Positions 54,590 through 63,554 are shown, counted from the stretch's first letter. The stretch is 64,000 nt of DNA from Ligustrum vulgare (GCA_963555705.1 OY743180.1:36550129-36614128); one strand, 5' to 3'. Numbers and translations are program-made. The notes: generated by a model not told the origin, from the letters alone.

Positions 54590-54855
54590 TCCAGATATTG
54601 ACAAATATCAAGAAGGAATTTAATGTTGACTCGAAAAGGAAAACAATATCAAGAATTTTAAAGAAATTCAAGAAAGTGGTTCTTGAATTTGACTCGAAAG
54701 GAAAGAATATCAAGAATATTGTAGAAATTCAAGAAAGTGGTTCTTGAATTTTGACTAGAAAGAAAAGAATATCAAGAATTTTAATTTGACTTGGAAGGCA
54801 AGGAATTATCAAGAATTTAAGGAAATTCAAGAAAGTGGTTCTTGAATTTCGGAGT
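54590..54855 (-). repeat. Leader minisatellite with TTCAAGAA hairpins
   Basis: Three repeats of TTCAAGAA-AGTGG-TTCTTGAA, a perfect 8-bp stem with a 5-base loop, at 54667-54687, 54728-54748 and 54826-54846. TATCAAGAAT spacers separate them. Element 2 has a single copy of this hairpin around 57230-57252. It lies between the PBS and the coding frame. Confidence 0.8.
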
Positions 54856-55163
54856 GACTTTTTTTTTTATTGAATTATGATGAATTTTCGGAATTAATAA
54901 AAATAAAAAAAATAATTTTTTTTTTTTTTTTTAATAAAATCCGAAAATTCGACACGAACGCAACAAAACAAACGGGACAGGATTTGGAAAACAATCGAAT
55001 AAGAAAAACACTTTTGATTTTTTTAGGACGACTCTTATGGATCAAACTGGAAAAAAATTTACTGGCAAGAAGAACGAGATATGGATGATTTTGTGTAGAC
55101 TCTATAATAAAAACACAAAATCAAACTGGATAGAATAACACAAGAACCTGAATCCAGAGTCCA
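54856..55163 (-). other. 5' leader of element 1, noncoding
   Basis: About 300 bp between the PBS and the hairpin repeats. It has long homopolymer runs, including an 18-base T run at about 54915. No coding potential is seen; the 72-codon plus-strand frame here is antisense to the element. Similar sequence follows the PBS of element 2. Confidence 0.6.
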
Positions 55164-55175
55164 GCTCTGATACCA
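55164..55175 (-). other. Primer-binding site of element 1 (tRNA-iMet type)
   Basis: On the minus strand TGGTATCAGAGC begins two bases (TA) after the end of the 5' LTR. This is the usual plant PBS complementary to the initiator methionine tRNA 3' end. It fixes the element's orientation as minus. Confidence 0.92.
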
Positions 55176-55177
55176 TA

Positions 55178-56006
55178 TGACGTGAACCCGGGAGGGGGTC
55201 CTCGTCGTAGCTCGCGGAATAACGCTTGGAAAGTTCCGAATTCAGGTTGGAACGGACGGTAACACTACAACCCGAGCCTCACGACGTAAGAACCATGGGT
55301 ATATTAAACCCAAGACCCGTTACGATGCGGAAACAAGAACCGTAATGGTTTGAACGCCACAAAGGATGCCCACACATTTGATAAATTCGATTTGTTGAAC
55401 ACTACAAATATCCCACAATATTTGATAAGTTCGAAGTTGTTCAATTCCAGAACAATGTTGAGAAAACACTCAATATAATTTTCATTCATCAAAATATATT
55501 CCGTTTTTACATTGAATGGAAAAGCATATAAATAGGCAAAATAAAACCTAATCGCTAACTGACTCTGAATAGAATTCTAATTAGGCTAAAATAGCTAAAA
55601 TAACTAAAATTACCAAAATTACCAAAATTAGAAAAAGAATTAAAAACAATTAAAGGAAATACAAATCAACTGAAAAACTAATATCCCGAAAAATCTGATT
55701 TCCGACTTTTACGGCCGTGAAGATTGATGTTACGGCCGTAAAACTCCTTCTGAAAGAAAATACCAATTTTCATTTACGGCCGTGAGGAATGTGATGCGGC
55801 CGTGAAATCCATAAGTTACGACCGTGAGAAACAATGTTACGGCCGTAACGCAACTTCTGCCCAATTTTCTGATTTTCTGATCCGTTGATGTGATTTGAAT
55901 CTCGACTCGAGCACAACATGAAACTTGTTCATTTTTCCATGTAGAATATTGTTGAATTGCCCGTATCTTGATTTCTCATTTTTGACGCCTTTTCCGGATC
56001 ACATCA
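55178..56006 (-). repeat. 5' LTR of element 1
   Basis: 829 bp. The plus strand reads TGACGTGAACCCGGG to GGATCACATCA. It contains six ACGGCCGT-type palindromes at about 55708-55850 (one changed to ACGACCGT) and the TATA-like TATTTATATG at 55525-55534. Small differences from the 3' LTR show the element is not a brand-new insertion. Confidence 0.93.
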
Positions 56007-56074
56007 TAGGTTGTCGGCATATCAAGTGTGTACTGTCAAAACCATTCCAAAAGACCAGTATTCTACGAGCACGT
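56007..56074. repeat. 68-bp satellite fragment between two LTR elements
   Basis: TAGGTTGTCGGCATATCAAG and TATTCTACGAGCACGT match the first part of a satellite monomer (unit positions about 59-126). The left part of the array stops at unit position 851, so roughly 180 bp of satellite are missing between the flanks of element 1. The fragment proves that both LTR elements entered satellite DNA. Confidence 0.92.
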
Positions 56075-56225
56075 TGATGTGATCCGGAAAAGGCATAAAA
56101 AATGAGAAATCAAGATATGAGTAATTCAACAATATTCTACATAGGAAAATGAACAAGTTTCATGTTGGGTAAGAGTCAAGATTCAATTCTCGTCAAAGGA
56201 TCAGAAATCAAGGCAGAAGGGCTTT

Positions 56226-56400
56226 TACGGTCGTAACATTATCAGCGCACAATTTGGGCAGAAAAGCGTTTACGGCCGTAACTTGGGTTCTCACGGCCGT
56301 AACTAATCCATGGAATTTCACGGCCGTAACATCAATCTTCACGGCCGTAACTAATATTGAAACATTTTGATCCGAGAAGGACTTACGGCCGTAAGCGGCG
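56226..56400 (+). promoter_or_regulatory. Cluster of ACGGCCGT palindromes in the element 2 LTR
   Basis: Six sites: TTACGGTCGTAA (variant) near 56225, then ACGGCCGT near 56272, 56291, 56320, 56340 and 56384. The spacing and flanking sequence differ from element 1, yet the palindrome core is retained. Confidence 0.6.
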
Positions 56401-56567
56401 CGAATCAGATTTTCGGGATTTTTAGTATTTCAGTTGATTTGTATTTCCTTTATTGGTTTTTAATTCTTTTTCAAATTTTGGTAATTTTGATTATTTAAGT
56501 TATTTTAGCTATTTTAGCCTAATTAGAATTCTATTCAGAGTCAGTAGCGACTAGGGTTTATTTTGCC

Positions 56568-56577
56568 TATTTATATG
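56568..56577 (+). promoter_or_regulatory. Putative LTR TATA box of element 2
   Basis: TATTTATATG, the position equivalent to 52499-52508 and 55525-55534 in element 1. Support comes from conservation only. Confidence 0.4.
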
Positions 56578-56924
56578 TTTTTCCATTCAATGTAAAAACA
56601 GAAGATTTTGATGAATGAAAAATATATTGAGTATTTTCTCAACATTTTTCTGGAATTGAACAAACTTCGAAATTATCAAATATTGTGGGATATTTGTGGC
56701 GTTCAACAAATCTAACTTATCAATGGCGTGGACATCCTTTGTGGCGTTCAAACCATTACGGTTCTTGTTTCCGCATCGTAACGGGTATGAGTTTAATATA
56801 CCCATGGTTCTTACGTCGTGAGACTCGGGTTGTAGTGTTCTCGTCCATTCCAACCTGAATTCGGAACTTTTCAAGTTTTATTCCGCGAGCTACGACGCGG
56901 ACCCCATCCCGGGTTCGCATCATA

Positions 56925-56936
56925 TGGTATCAGAGC
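56925..56936 (+). other. Primer-binding site of element 2 (tRNA-iMet type)
   Basis: TGGTATCAGAGC starts two bases after the 5' LTR end, just as in element 1. It shows that this copy is transcribed rightward. Confidence 0.92.
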
Positions 56937-57339
56937 TGGACTTTGAATTCAGGTTCTTGTGTTTTATTCTATCCCAATTTGATTTTGTGTTTTTATCATA
57001 GAGTCTGCACAAAATCATCAATATCTTGTTATTGAGTCTTTTTTCTTGAGTTTACTTTTTCTTCGTGTTCTTGCCAGAAATTTTTTTTCGTTATTTGATC
57101 CATACAAAAATCCATCAAAAATTCATCTTTTTTATTTTATTCGATTCTTATCCAAATCCTGTATCGTTTGTTTTGTTGCGTTTGTGTCTTTTTTCGGATT
57201 TTTTTAAATAAAAAAAAGTCACTCCGAAGTTCAAGAACCACTTTCTTGAATTTCCTTAATTGATATCCTTGCCTTCCAAGTCAAAATTAAAATTCATTAT
57301 TAGTTCTTGCGTCAAACTATTATTCCATTCCATTCCACA

Positions 57340-58327
57340 ATGTCCAGATTTCACGAAAATTCATCATCTAGGAAAGAAAACCATCAATCTTCTCTCCTTG
57401 TCATTATGGAGAAACGGTTTGAGGAGTTAGCTGCAAAATTGGAAGCGAGATTTGATGCGAGATTAGATGCGGAAGTTTGGGAAGGTATAGAACTCAGTAA
57501 ATATGCATAGTGCAGAACTTGCTCAACGGCGTGAAAGGGAATATAGGCGCAACCATAAACCTAGGGTTGGGATTGGAGTTGATTGGGATGAAGAGATTAA
57601 TGCGAGGGCGCTTTTGAAGAGTCGAACGAAAATTTATGAGGAAAGGACGTTGTATGAACGGAAGGCTAGAAACGAAGCGAAGTTAAAAAAGAGGGAGAGT
57701 GAAAGGGAGGCTGAAGCTAAATTACAACAGGGTGAAAGTTAGATTGGAGGGGATTTAAAATTGGAGTCTCAGGATATGGATGTTGAAAAGAAGGAGGGAG
57801 ACTTGAAACATGAATTAGAAGTAGTTGAAGAGAACCCGAATTTTGTGGTAGGAGATGAAAAGGTGGAGTTAGGTGATCAAACTCCAATATTTGATGAGGA
57901 AAATTTTGAAGTTGGGGTAGAAGTTCAACATTTGAATGTTGAAATTGTCAATAAAAATATTGAAGAGGTGGTTGAATGTGAAAAATTAGAAGAAGTGATT
58001 GAGAAAAAAGAAGAGAATGAGCAAGAAAGTATATTGACTTTTGTAGGCGACGAGAAGGGCCTCGTGGTGGGAAAAAAATTTGTGGAGATTTTGCATCATG
58101 AGTACAAGGATCCATACCTTGTGCATGGAGACGCTAACATTTCCCTCCCCATTTTTTTAAAATCTTTCTTGCAGGTTTATTGTGCATGGAAGTTTGATTT
58201 ACATCAACCTTGGTCAATTCCACTCGTGTTTCAATACCTTCTTGTCTACAAATTGGAGGAGCATCATTTATTGAATGCATGTCAGGGAACCGACAATTTT
58301 CCGTTTGATCCAGGAGGTACAGTTTGA
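57340..58327 (+). pseudogene. Broken retroelement protein: basic coiled-coil N-terminus, acidic middle, conserved C-terminal domain
   Basis: An ATG at 57340 (MSRFHENSSS) opens a charged coiled-coil segment (MEKRFEELAAKLEARFDARL) that stops at 57510. The reading continues in another frame from about 57503, with many Arg, Glu and Lys residues, hits one stop at 57740-57742, and resumes in the same frame to 58327. The part from 57830 (EVVEENPNFVVGDEKVELGD) is nearly identical to the acidic region of the element 1 protein. The last 80 residues carry the HHEYKDPYLVHGD domain. The protease-like segment of element 1 is absent here, apparently by internal deletion. One frameshift and one stop make it nonfunctional. 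The N-terminal part could be a remnant of gag, but no capsid or zinc-knuckle motif is visible. Confidence 0.68.
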
Positions 58328-58346
58328 TTTTTCAAGAACAACACCA

Positions 58347-58365
58347 TGATTCGGAGCGAATCATC
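58347..58365 (+). other. Hairpin and purine module of element 2
   Basis: ATGATTCG-GAG-CGAATCAT, then CCTAAAGAAGGAGGG. This is the inner copy of the module found twice in element 1. Confidence 0.65.
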
Positions 58366-58474
58366 CTAAAGAAGGAGGGAATGGTACGAATCAGGGTGGG
58401 CTTGACGGGAAAATCTATAATTCAAGCCAAAACAAGAAGTCAAGCAGGTTCGAAGAATGTCAGATCAAACATTA

Positions 58475-59022
58475 CTTGGCACAATTCTCAAATTATTCAA
58501 ACAATCATTAAATGAAGTACCAAAAACTGAAAAGTCATCCATAAATACCTCAATAAATTTCTCCATCATGTCGGAGAAAATAGCCATCATGCACCGTTGG
58601 AAAGTGGCGGGGGCATTGCAAAGACCGAAGGGCATCCTCCTATATGCAAAAGTTCCATATGGGCATGTGAATGTTGTCTTTTCTTGATCCTTCGGGGCTA
58701 TAGGAATTTGATTATAGCCCAAATACCCATCTAGAAAGCAATAATGAGAGTGACCCGCCAATCGCTCAAGCATTTGATCGATGAATGGAATGAGAAAATG
58801 ATCCTTCCTAGTAGCATTGTTGAGCTTGCGATAATCAATGGAAACTCTCCACCCCGTCACTGACCTTGTTGGAATAAGCTCATTATTCTCATTCTCCACC
58901 ACCGTGACACATCCTTTCTTCGGCACTACTTGCACCGGGCTCACCCATGCACTATCCAAGATTGAATAGATAATACCCGCATCAAGCCACTTCACTACTT
59001 CGGCTCTCACCACTTCCTTCAT
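58475..59022 (-). pseudogene. Athila reverse transcriptase, N-terminal part
   Basis: About 182 codons of RT. Residues count from an internal ATG at 59022: WVSPVQVVPKKG (26-37), DYRKLN (63-68), FLDGY (96-100, usual catalytic Asp at 98), MPFGLCNAPATFQ (130-142) and FMDD (160-163, catalytic pair). All polymerase motifs seen are intact. The frame ends 25 residues after FMDD because the sequence runs into element 2; the last few codons (SNV) are foreign. The upstream linker is in another frame, so this piece cannot be translated as part of the polyprotein. RT thumb, RNase H and integrase are absent from the window. Confidence 0.9.
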
Positions 59023-59040
59023 GTTAGGATTTAACGACGT

Positions 59041-59637
59041 TGATGCTCCACCGAAGGTTTGAAATCATCCTCAATAAGAATTTTTTGCATGCATAATGAA
59101 GGGAAAATACCTCGAATATCCGAGATGGTCTATCCAATAGCCTCCTCGTGCTCCCTCAATACCCGAAGCAATTTGTCTTCCTCCACCTCATTCAATAAAT
59201 TAGAAATAATGACCGGAAGGGTGGAAGATTCTCCCAAGTAAGCATACCTCAAATGAGAAGGAAGAGGCTTTTGCTCGAGGGTAGGTGCCTTCTCGAGAGA
59301 TGGTAGAGGCGGTGAAGAACTCTTTTTCAACTCCTCAAAGTAGGGGGCCCTCTTGTGTTGATATTGTGGTGATGCCTCCAAGTAATGAGCCATTTGTTCA
59401 ACTTCATGATCATCATCCTCAACAGTCAAAGAGTGGGTAATGCAAGACTCCAATGGATCCTTAGAAAGTCCTCGGTTGAAGGAGTTTGCCACTAATGATC
59501 CATGACATCCACTCAAAAACATGAGTTTGACTCCGAGGGATATTTAATGACCTTCAACACATTGAAGGTGACTTGCTCATCTTGCACCCTCAAAATCAAT
59601 TGCCCCTCTTGCACATCAATAAGAGCCCTCCCGATTG
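59041..59637 (-). pseudogene. Athila protease-RT linker region, disrupted
   Basis: A frame at 59522-59130 contains LKDPLESC-like SKDPLESCITHS, EQKPLPSHLRYAYLGES, STLPVIISNLLNE and LRVLREHEEAIG, hallmarks of the Athila segment before RT. The next codon is TAG (59130-59132), where relatives have Trp. Beyond it TISDIRGI and FKPSVEHQR can be read. A one-base loss near 59040 then shifts into the RT frame. The piece just upstream joins the end of the protease in a different frame. Confidence 0.83.
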
Positions 59638-60135
59638 CTAAAAATGACCTTCCCAATATGATTGGAATCTCATGATTTCCTCCATGTCTAGAATAATGAA
59701 ATCCGCCGGAAAGATGAATTTATCCACCTTCACAAGAACATCCTCAATGATCCCCCAAGGATATTTGATGGACCTATCCGCCAATTGCAGAGACACGGTG
59801 ATTGTTTTAACTTCTCCCAATTCCAAATTCCTGAAAATGGACAAAGGCATCAAATTAATGCTAGCACCTAGATCACATAAAGCTTTACTAAAATTAACAT
59901 CACCAATAGTGCATGGAATAGTAAAACTCCCTAGATCTTTAATTTTTGGAGGAAGCTTGTTTTGAATTATGGCACTACATTCCTCAGTTAGCATCACCGT
60001 CTCATACTCTTCAAGCCTTCTTTTGTTGGATAGAATATCCTTCATGAACTTGGCATAGCTTGGCATTTGAGCTAATGCGTCGACAAAAGGAATGTTGATG
60101 TGTAGCTTCTTAAACACTTCCAAAAATTTTCCAAA
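59638..60135 (-). pseudogene. Athila aspartic protease region
   Basis: This frame follows the gag C-terminus in the same phase after one stop codon (TAA at 60136-60138): FGKFLEVFKKLHINIPFVDA, then MPSYAKFMKDILSNKR, then the retropepsin core ALCDLGASINLMP (catalytic Asp with DLG, the usual Athila form), SLQLADRSIKYPWGI and VDKFIFPADFIILDMEE. A frameshift near 59690 follows. The second protease hallmark, PIILGRSFLAIGRALID, is read in the next frame around 59640-59685. In an active element this would mature Gag-Pol. Confidence 0.86.
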
Positions 60136-61781
60136 TTAACTATCGAGCCTTTGCTTTTGCAACCTTTGAGGAAAGGGAATAGGAGGCACATAAGCCTTGA
60201 TCGGTGTTGGGACCTTTGACGTGGATGCTTCCGGCTCACTTCCCTTTGGCACTTCAACAATTGTTTCGGATGCTTGAATAGACTCATTTTCTTCAATAGG
60301 AGCCTTGTTTGATTGAGTTGTTGGTTGTGGGGTCGTGATCTCGGGCAATTGCACCCCACTCCTTGTTGTAATAGCTTGAACATTCTCCCTAGGATTTGTC
60401 TCGGTGTTGCTAGGCAAAGCTCCTTGTTGCCTTTCCGAGAGAAGTTTAGCTATTTGGCCCACTTGCTTCTCCAAATTTTTCAAAGAGGCATCATTACGTT
60501 CTTGATATTGCAATTGATGATTTGCTAGCTTGGTGATAGTCTCTTCCCATCCCTCTTTCTTCTCTTGTGGCTTTGGATTCAACACATTGTGATTGTTGCC
60601 ATAAGATAGATTTGGATGATTTCTCCGGGATTGTATGTGGGAGCATATGGATTTAATCCTTGGCGTTGGAAATTTTGAGTATAAGCAACTTGCTCGGTAG
60701 ATGAAGAACCACTTGCCACCAATGGACACATAGAGCTTTGATGATTAGCCCCACATATATCACATACCGGAGGGACTTGAACTATGTTGACGGGCCGAGA
60801 GGTTGAAGTAGATAACCCTTCCACTTTCTTGGCTAAGGAATCAATCTTTGACAAGACAAGTGCATAATCATCACCCCCTCGTGCACCACTAGAACTCCTT
60901 GGTGCACTTCTATCCGGCCACATTGCATTTTGTTCACTCATGATCTCAAACAAATCATAAGCCTCCCGAATGTTCTTTGTTTTGATGGACCCATTAGAGG
61001 ATGAATCCACATTTGAACGGCAAGGAGGAGTTAGCCCGGCATAGAAGTGGTTGACTTGTTGCCCCAATGTAATCCCATGATTCGGGCACTTCCTAAGCAT
61101 ATCCACGAATCTCTCCCAAGTTTCATGAAAGCTCTCCATCTCGAATTATTGAAATGTAGTAATATCATGCTTGAGTTTAGCAACTCTAGATGGTGAGAAA
61201 AATTTTGTAGTGAATCTTTGGACAAACTCCACCCAAGTAGTGATGCTCCCCGGAGGCAAAGTGTCAAGCCATTCTCTTGCTTTGTCTTTCAAAGTGTGTA
61301 CAAGTAAGCGCATCCGGATTGCCTCCACATTCACACCCTCATAGTTGAAGTTGCTACAAATCTCTAGGAACCGTACCACATGGGCGTGTGAATTTTCATC
61401 GGTCCTCCCATAGAATGAGATAGTGTTGGAGAATAAATTGATGACATCCGATCGAAGTTGAAAATTTGGATGATTGTAGGAGGGATAGACAATGCTTGAT
61501 TGATTCTCGACAATAGGAGGATTCATGAAGTCTCCAAAAAGCATGTCTTCTTCATTTACAACGGGCTCTTGAACTCTAGCCGCTTGAGGGTCAAAACCGG
61601 GTGGGATTCCACCACTTGGAGGAATTGCAGCGGGAGCATTAAGCTAGACGTTAATTCTTTCTCCTTCCATCCGAGTAAGAAGTTGTCTCCTAACTTCCCG
61701 TTGTTCCCTTAACCTACGTCGAAAAGTCCCCTCGATATCCGGATCTATTTCAACTAGATCAAGACTTCTACTTCAACGCAT
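60136..61781 (-). pseudogene. Athila gag, broken by stops and a frameshift
   Basis: A likely start ATG lies at 61781 (complement of CAT at 61779-61781), followed at codon 3 by TGA. Further in-frame breaks are a TAG near 61644, a TAA at 61144-61146, a frameshift near 60635 and the TAA at 60136-60138. Conserved pieces in order: FYGRTDENSHAHVVRFLEIC, LKDKAREWLDTLPPGSITTW and FTTKFFSPSR (capsid-like region, about 61270-61440); ETWERFVDMLRKCPNHGI; CDICGANHQSSMC (CX2CX3HX4C zinc knuckle, about 60726-60764); and LEKQVGQIAKLLSERQQGAL with ITTRSGVQL. Gag would form the virus-like particle and bind element RNA. With at least five lesions this copy encodes nothing useful. Confidence 0.87.
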
Positions 61782-61920
61782 GCACAATTAACAACCTAGA
61801 ACAACACAAGAAATTAGAAGATTTCTTACACAAAATAAAACAAAAGAAAATTTGTACAAGAAATAAAAGTAACTACTAGTCAAAACTAATATCAACTAAA
61901 ATGTAATTTAAATAGAAACA

Positions 61921-61940
61921 ATCCCCGACAACGGCGCCAA
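61921..61940 (-). other. Primer-binding site of the Athila element (tRNA-Asp type)
   Basis: On the minus strand TGGCGCCGTTGTCGGGGAT, separated by a few bases from the LTR end. It resembles the tRNA-Asp-complementary PBS usual for Athila and Tat lineages. 61782-61920 between it and gag is a noncoding leader. Confidence 0.9.
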
Positions 61941-61945
61941 AAACT

Positions 61946-63554
61946 TGTTCGCTAGAAACACACCGCAAGTGCACGTATCGTATACAAGTGATAGTGGACT
62001 AAATGAGTCCGATTTATCGATCCCACAAGGATTGTCTATTGTAACTACACTCCAGTTCAATCAATTTTAACAAGAAACATATACAATAAATTTTGGTTTG
62101 AGAGTGTTCTCGTACTAAAAATAAAATCTCAATTGTAAATAAATAAATAGAAAAATGGTGATGACTTGATGATAAAGGAGTGTTGGGATTCTTGATTCCA
62201 CTTGACCATTACCTAATTGAATTCACAACAAATAAATAGAAATGCAATTCATTAATCATGTTAGACCCGATTTTCCAAGCTTAGTCAATTACCTATCTCA
62301 AGTGAAACCAACCCTAATTAGCGGAATTAACCTACTATATATCTCTATGTCGATTAAAAACACACCAATTGCATTAAACCTTTGTGAAAATAACACAATG
62401 AATCATCCAGGGTTTTAGGTATATCTCTATCCTAAACAAGAACCTAGAGCAAATATTGTATTGATCTAGAATACACAACAATTTCTCAATAATTGCACAT
62501 CTCATGATACTTAAGCATAAATGTGGCCACAATCAATGGTAGTCAATAAATACAACAATAAATGCACAAGATAAAAAAAATCTTAAATTCTTAACACAAG
62601 CATCAATGTCAACCAAGCCAGGTCAAGCTTCATCAATCATCCCAACACTAAATAACTTAGCCCATAGTGAAATAACAATAAAATTCAAGAATTAAATGCA
62701 TTATTTAAACTACAAAGTAAAGTAAATAGAGAAATATGAAGATTAATCAATAATACTTCCCTTCACCAATGATTCTTACTTCAAAATATCACTATTCTTC
62801 CACAATAACGTTGGTATTTCTCCCTCAAATCAACATTCATAAAAAAAACTATACAAAAACAAAAGAAAACTACAAGAAGAAAGCAAAGAAAATGAATAAC
62901 AAATGAGAGAAATGAGTTTTGGGGTAAAAATGGAGAGAAAAAAGTGTTGAAACCCTTGTCAAAACGCCCAAAAATACGCGTAGATCCGCGTCCTTCAGCG
63001 TTTGGGCCGAACCGGGTCGGCCCAGTAAATAAGTTCAAAATTTTGACCACACGATCACATGGTTAGGCTGAAAACTCTCGGGTTGGTTTTTTGCCTAACT
63101 TCGCGAACGCTACCTAGTCGATAAACGCGATCGCGTGGTTGACCTGGCAGCTCCGTCCTTTGATGATTTGCAATTGGGTCCTCCAACTTTCAAGGTAGAT
63201 CAACTTGGTCCCCAAAGTTTTCGATTTCTTTCAGTTGAGCCCTTTCAAAAGTGCATTTGAGTCCGTCAACTTTGAAAAGTTGCAATTTAGTCCTTCGATC
63301 AATTGCACATGCGATCCACAACTTTTCGAAAGTGACAATTTGGTCCCCAAACTTTGACTATTTGAAGGATTTGACTCTTTTCTCCTCAATTTCTTCAATT
63401 ATTCATCCATTTAGCTCCTTTCTCGTGCTTTCTCCATGAAGTTGATTGTTGAACCTATTTAACCACAAAATATGTACAATTAAATAGATATTTGTCCAAA
63501 TTACTCAAAAAGTGCCACCAAAAATATATGAAATATGCATGTAAAATGCACTCA
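61946..63554 (-). repeat. 5' LTR of the Athila element
   Basis: About 1609 bp, on the minus strand starting TGAGTGCATTTTACATGC and ending TCTAGCGAACA. The 3' part (plus-strand 61950-62045) holds CACTTGCGGTG, TATACGATACGTGC and TGTGGGATCGATAAATCGG, typical of Athila LTR ends. The exact termini are chosen from TG...CA ends and distance to the PBS; the partner LTR is missing, so they cannot be checked by alignment. Short open frames inside are not genes. Plus-strand 63160-63370 holds several AACTTT...GGTCC repeats. Confidence 0.82.
63160..63370. repeat. Degenerate AACTTT/GGTCC repeats in the Athila LTR
   Basis: GGTCCTCCAACTTTCAAGG, GGTCCCCAAAGTTTTCG, GAGTCCGTCAACTTTG, TTTAGTCCTTCGATC and GGTCCCCAAACTTTGA occur about 25-60 bp apart. 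They are similar in wording to the 30-bp minisatellite in the unrelated solo LTRs. Confidence 0.7.

Larger units (their letters stand above)
52152..56006 (-). mobile_element. Complete but defective LTR retrotransposon, element 1
   Basis: A 3855-bp element read on the minus strand: 5' LTR 55178-56006, PBS 55164-55175, leader with tandem hairpin repeats, one main frame 54543-53452 with a frame-shifted C-terminal extension to 53216, a hairpin and purine-tract module present twice, PPT, and 3' LTR 52152-52978. It lacks any reverse transcriptase, RNase H or integrase, so it must depend on a partner for movement. The tRNA-iMet-like PBS and the remnant retropepsin domain point to a Ty3/gypsy chromovirus ancestor. 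No target-site duplication is visible: the left flank is CAACT and the right flank is TAGGT. A second family member lies head-to-head at 56075. Confidence 0.88.
56075..56922 (+). repeat. 5' LTR of element 2
   Basis: 848 bp, TGATGTGATCCGG to GGGTTCGCATCA. It is more diverged from the two element 1 LTRs than they are from each other, particularly in the palindrome cluster region. Confidence 0.92.
56075..58478 (+). mobile_element. 3'-truncated LTR retrotransposon, element 2 (same family as element 1)
   Basis: 5' LTR 56075-56922, PBS 56925-56936, leader with one TTCAAGAA hairpin, a broken coding region 57340-58327, and the inner hairpin and purine module. Similarity to element 1 stops at about 58473-58478, where an Athila-type element begins. 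The outer module, PPT and 3' LTR are missing. Compared with element 1 it lacks the protease-like region but has an N-terminal region that element 1 lacks. The two copies are therefore complementary deletion derivatives. Confidence 0.87.
58475..63554 (-). mobile_element. Truncated Athila-type Ty3/gypsy retrotransposon
   Basis: Minus-strand element: 5' LTR 61946-63554, tRNA-Asp-type PBS, gag, protease, a PR-RT linker and about the first 180 residues of reverse transcriptase. It stops at 58475-58478 against element 2, so the rest of RT, RNase H, integrase, the 3' region and the 3' LTR are missing. Domain order, linker sequence and RT motifs (FLDGY, MPFGLCNAPATFQ, FMDDFSVFG) are those of the Athila lineage. 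Coding regions carry several stops and frameshifts, so the copy is dead. Confidence 0.9.

Noticed and set aside
52277..56874. 62-95 codon frames inside the three LTRs
   Set aside because: They coincide with LTR U5 sequence, differ between LTR copies and have no coding character.
62781..63439. Frames of 89 and 62 codons in the Athila LTR
   Set aside because: They lie wholly within the LTR and overlap low-complexity sequence; no domain recognised.
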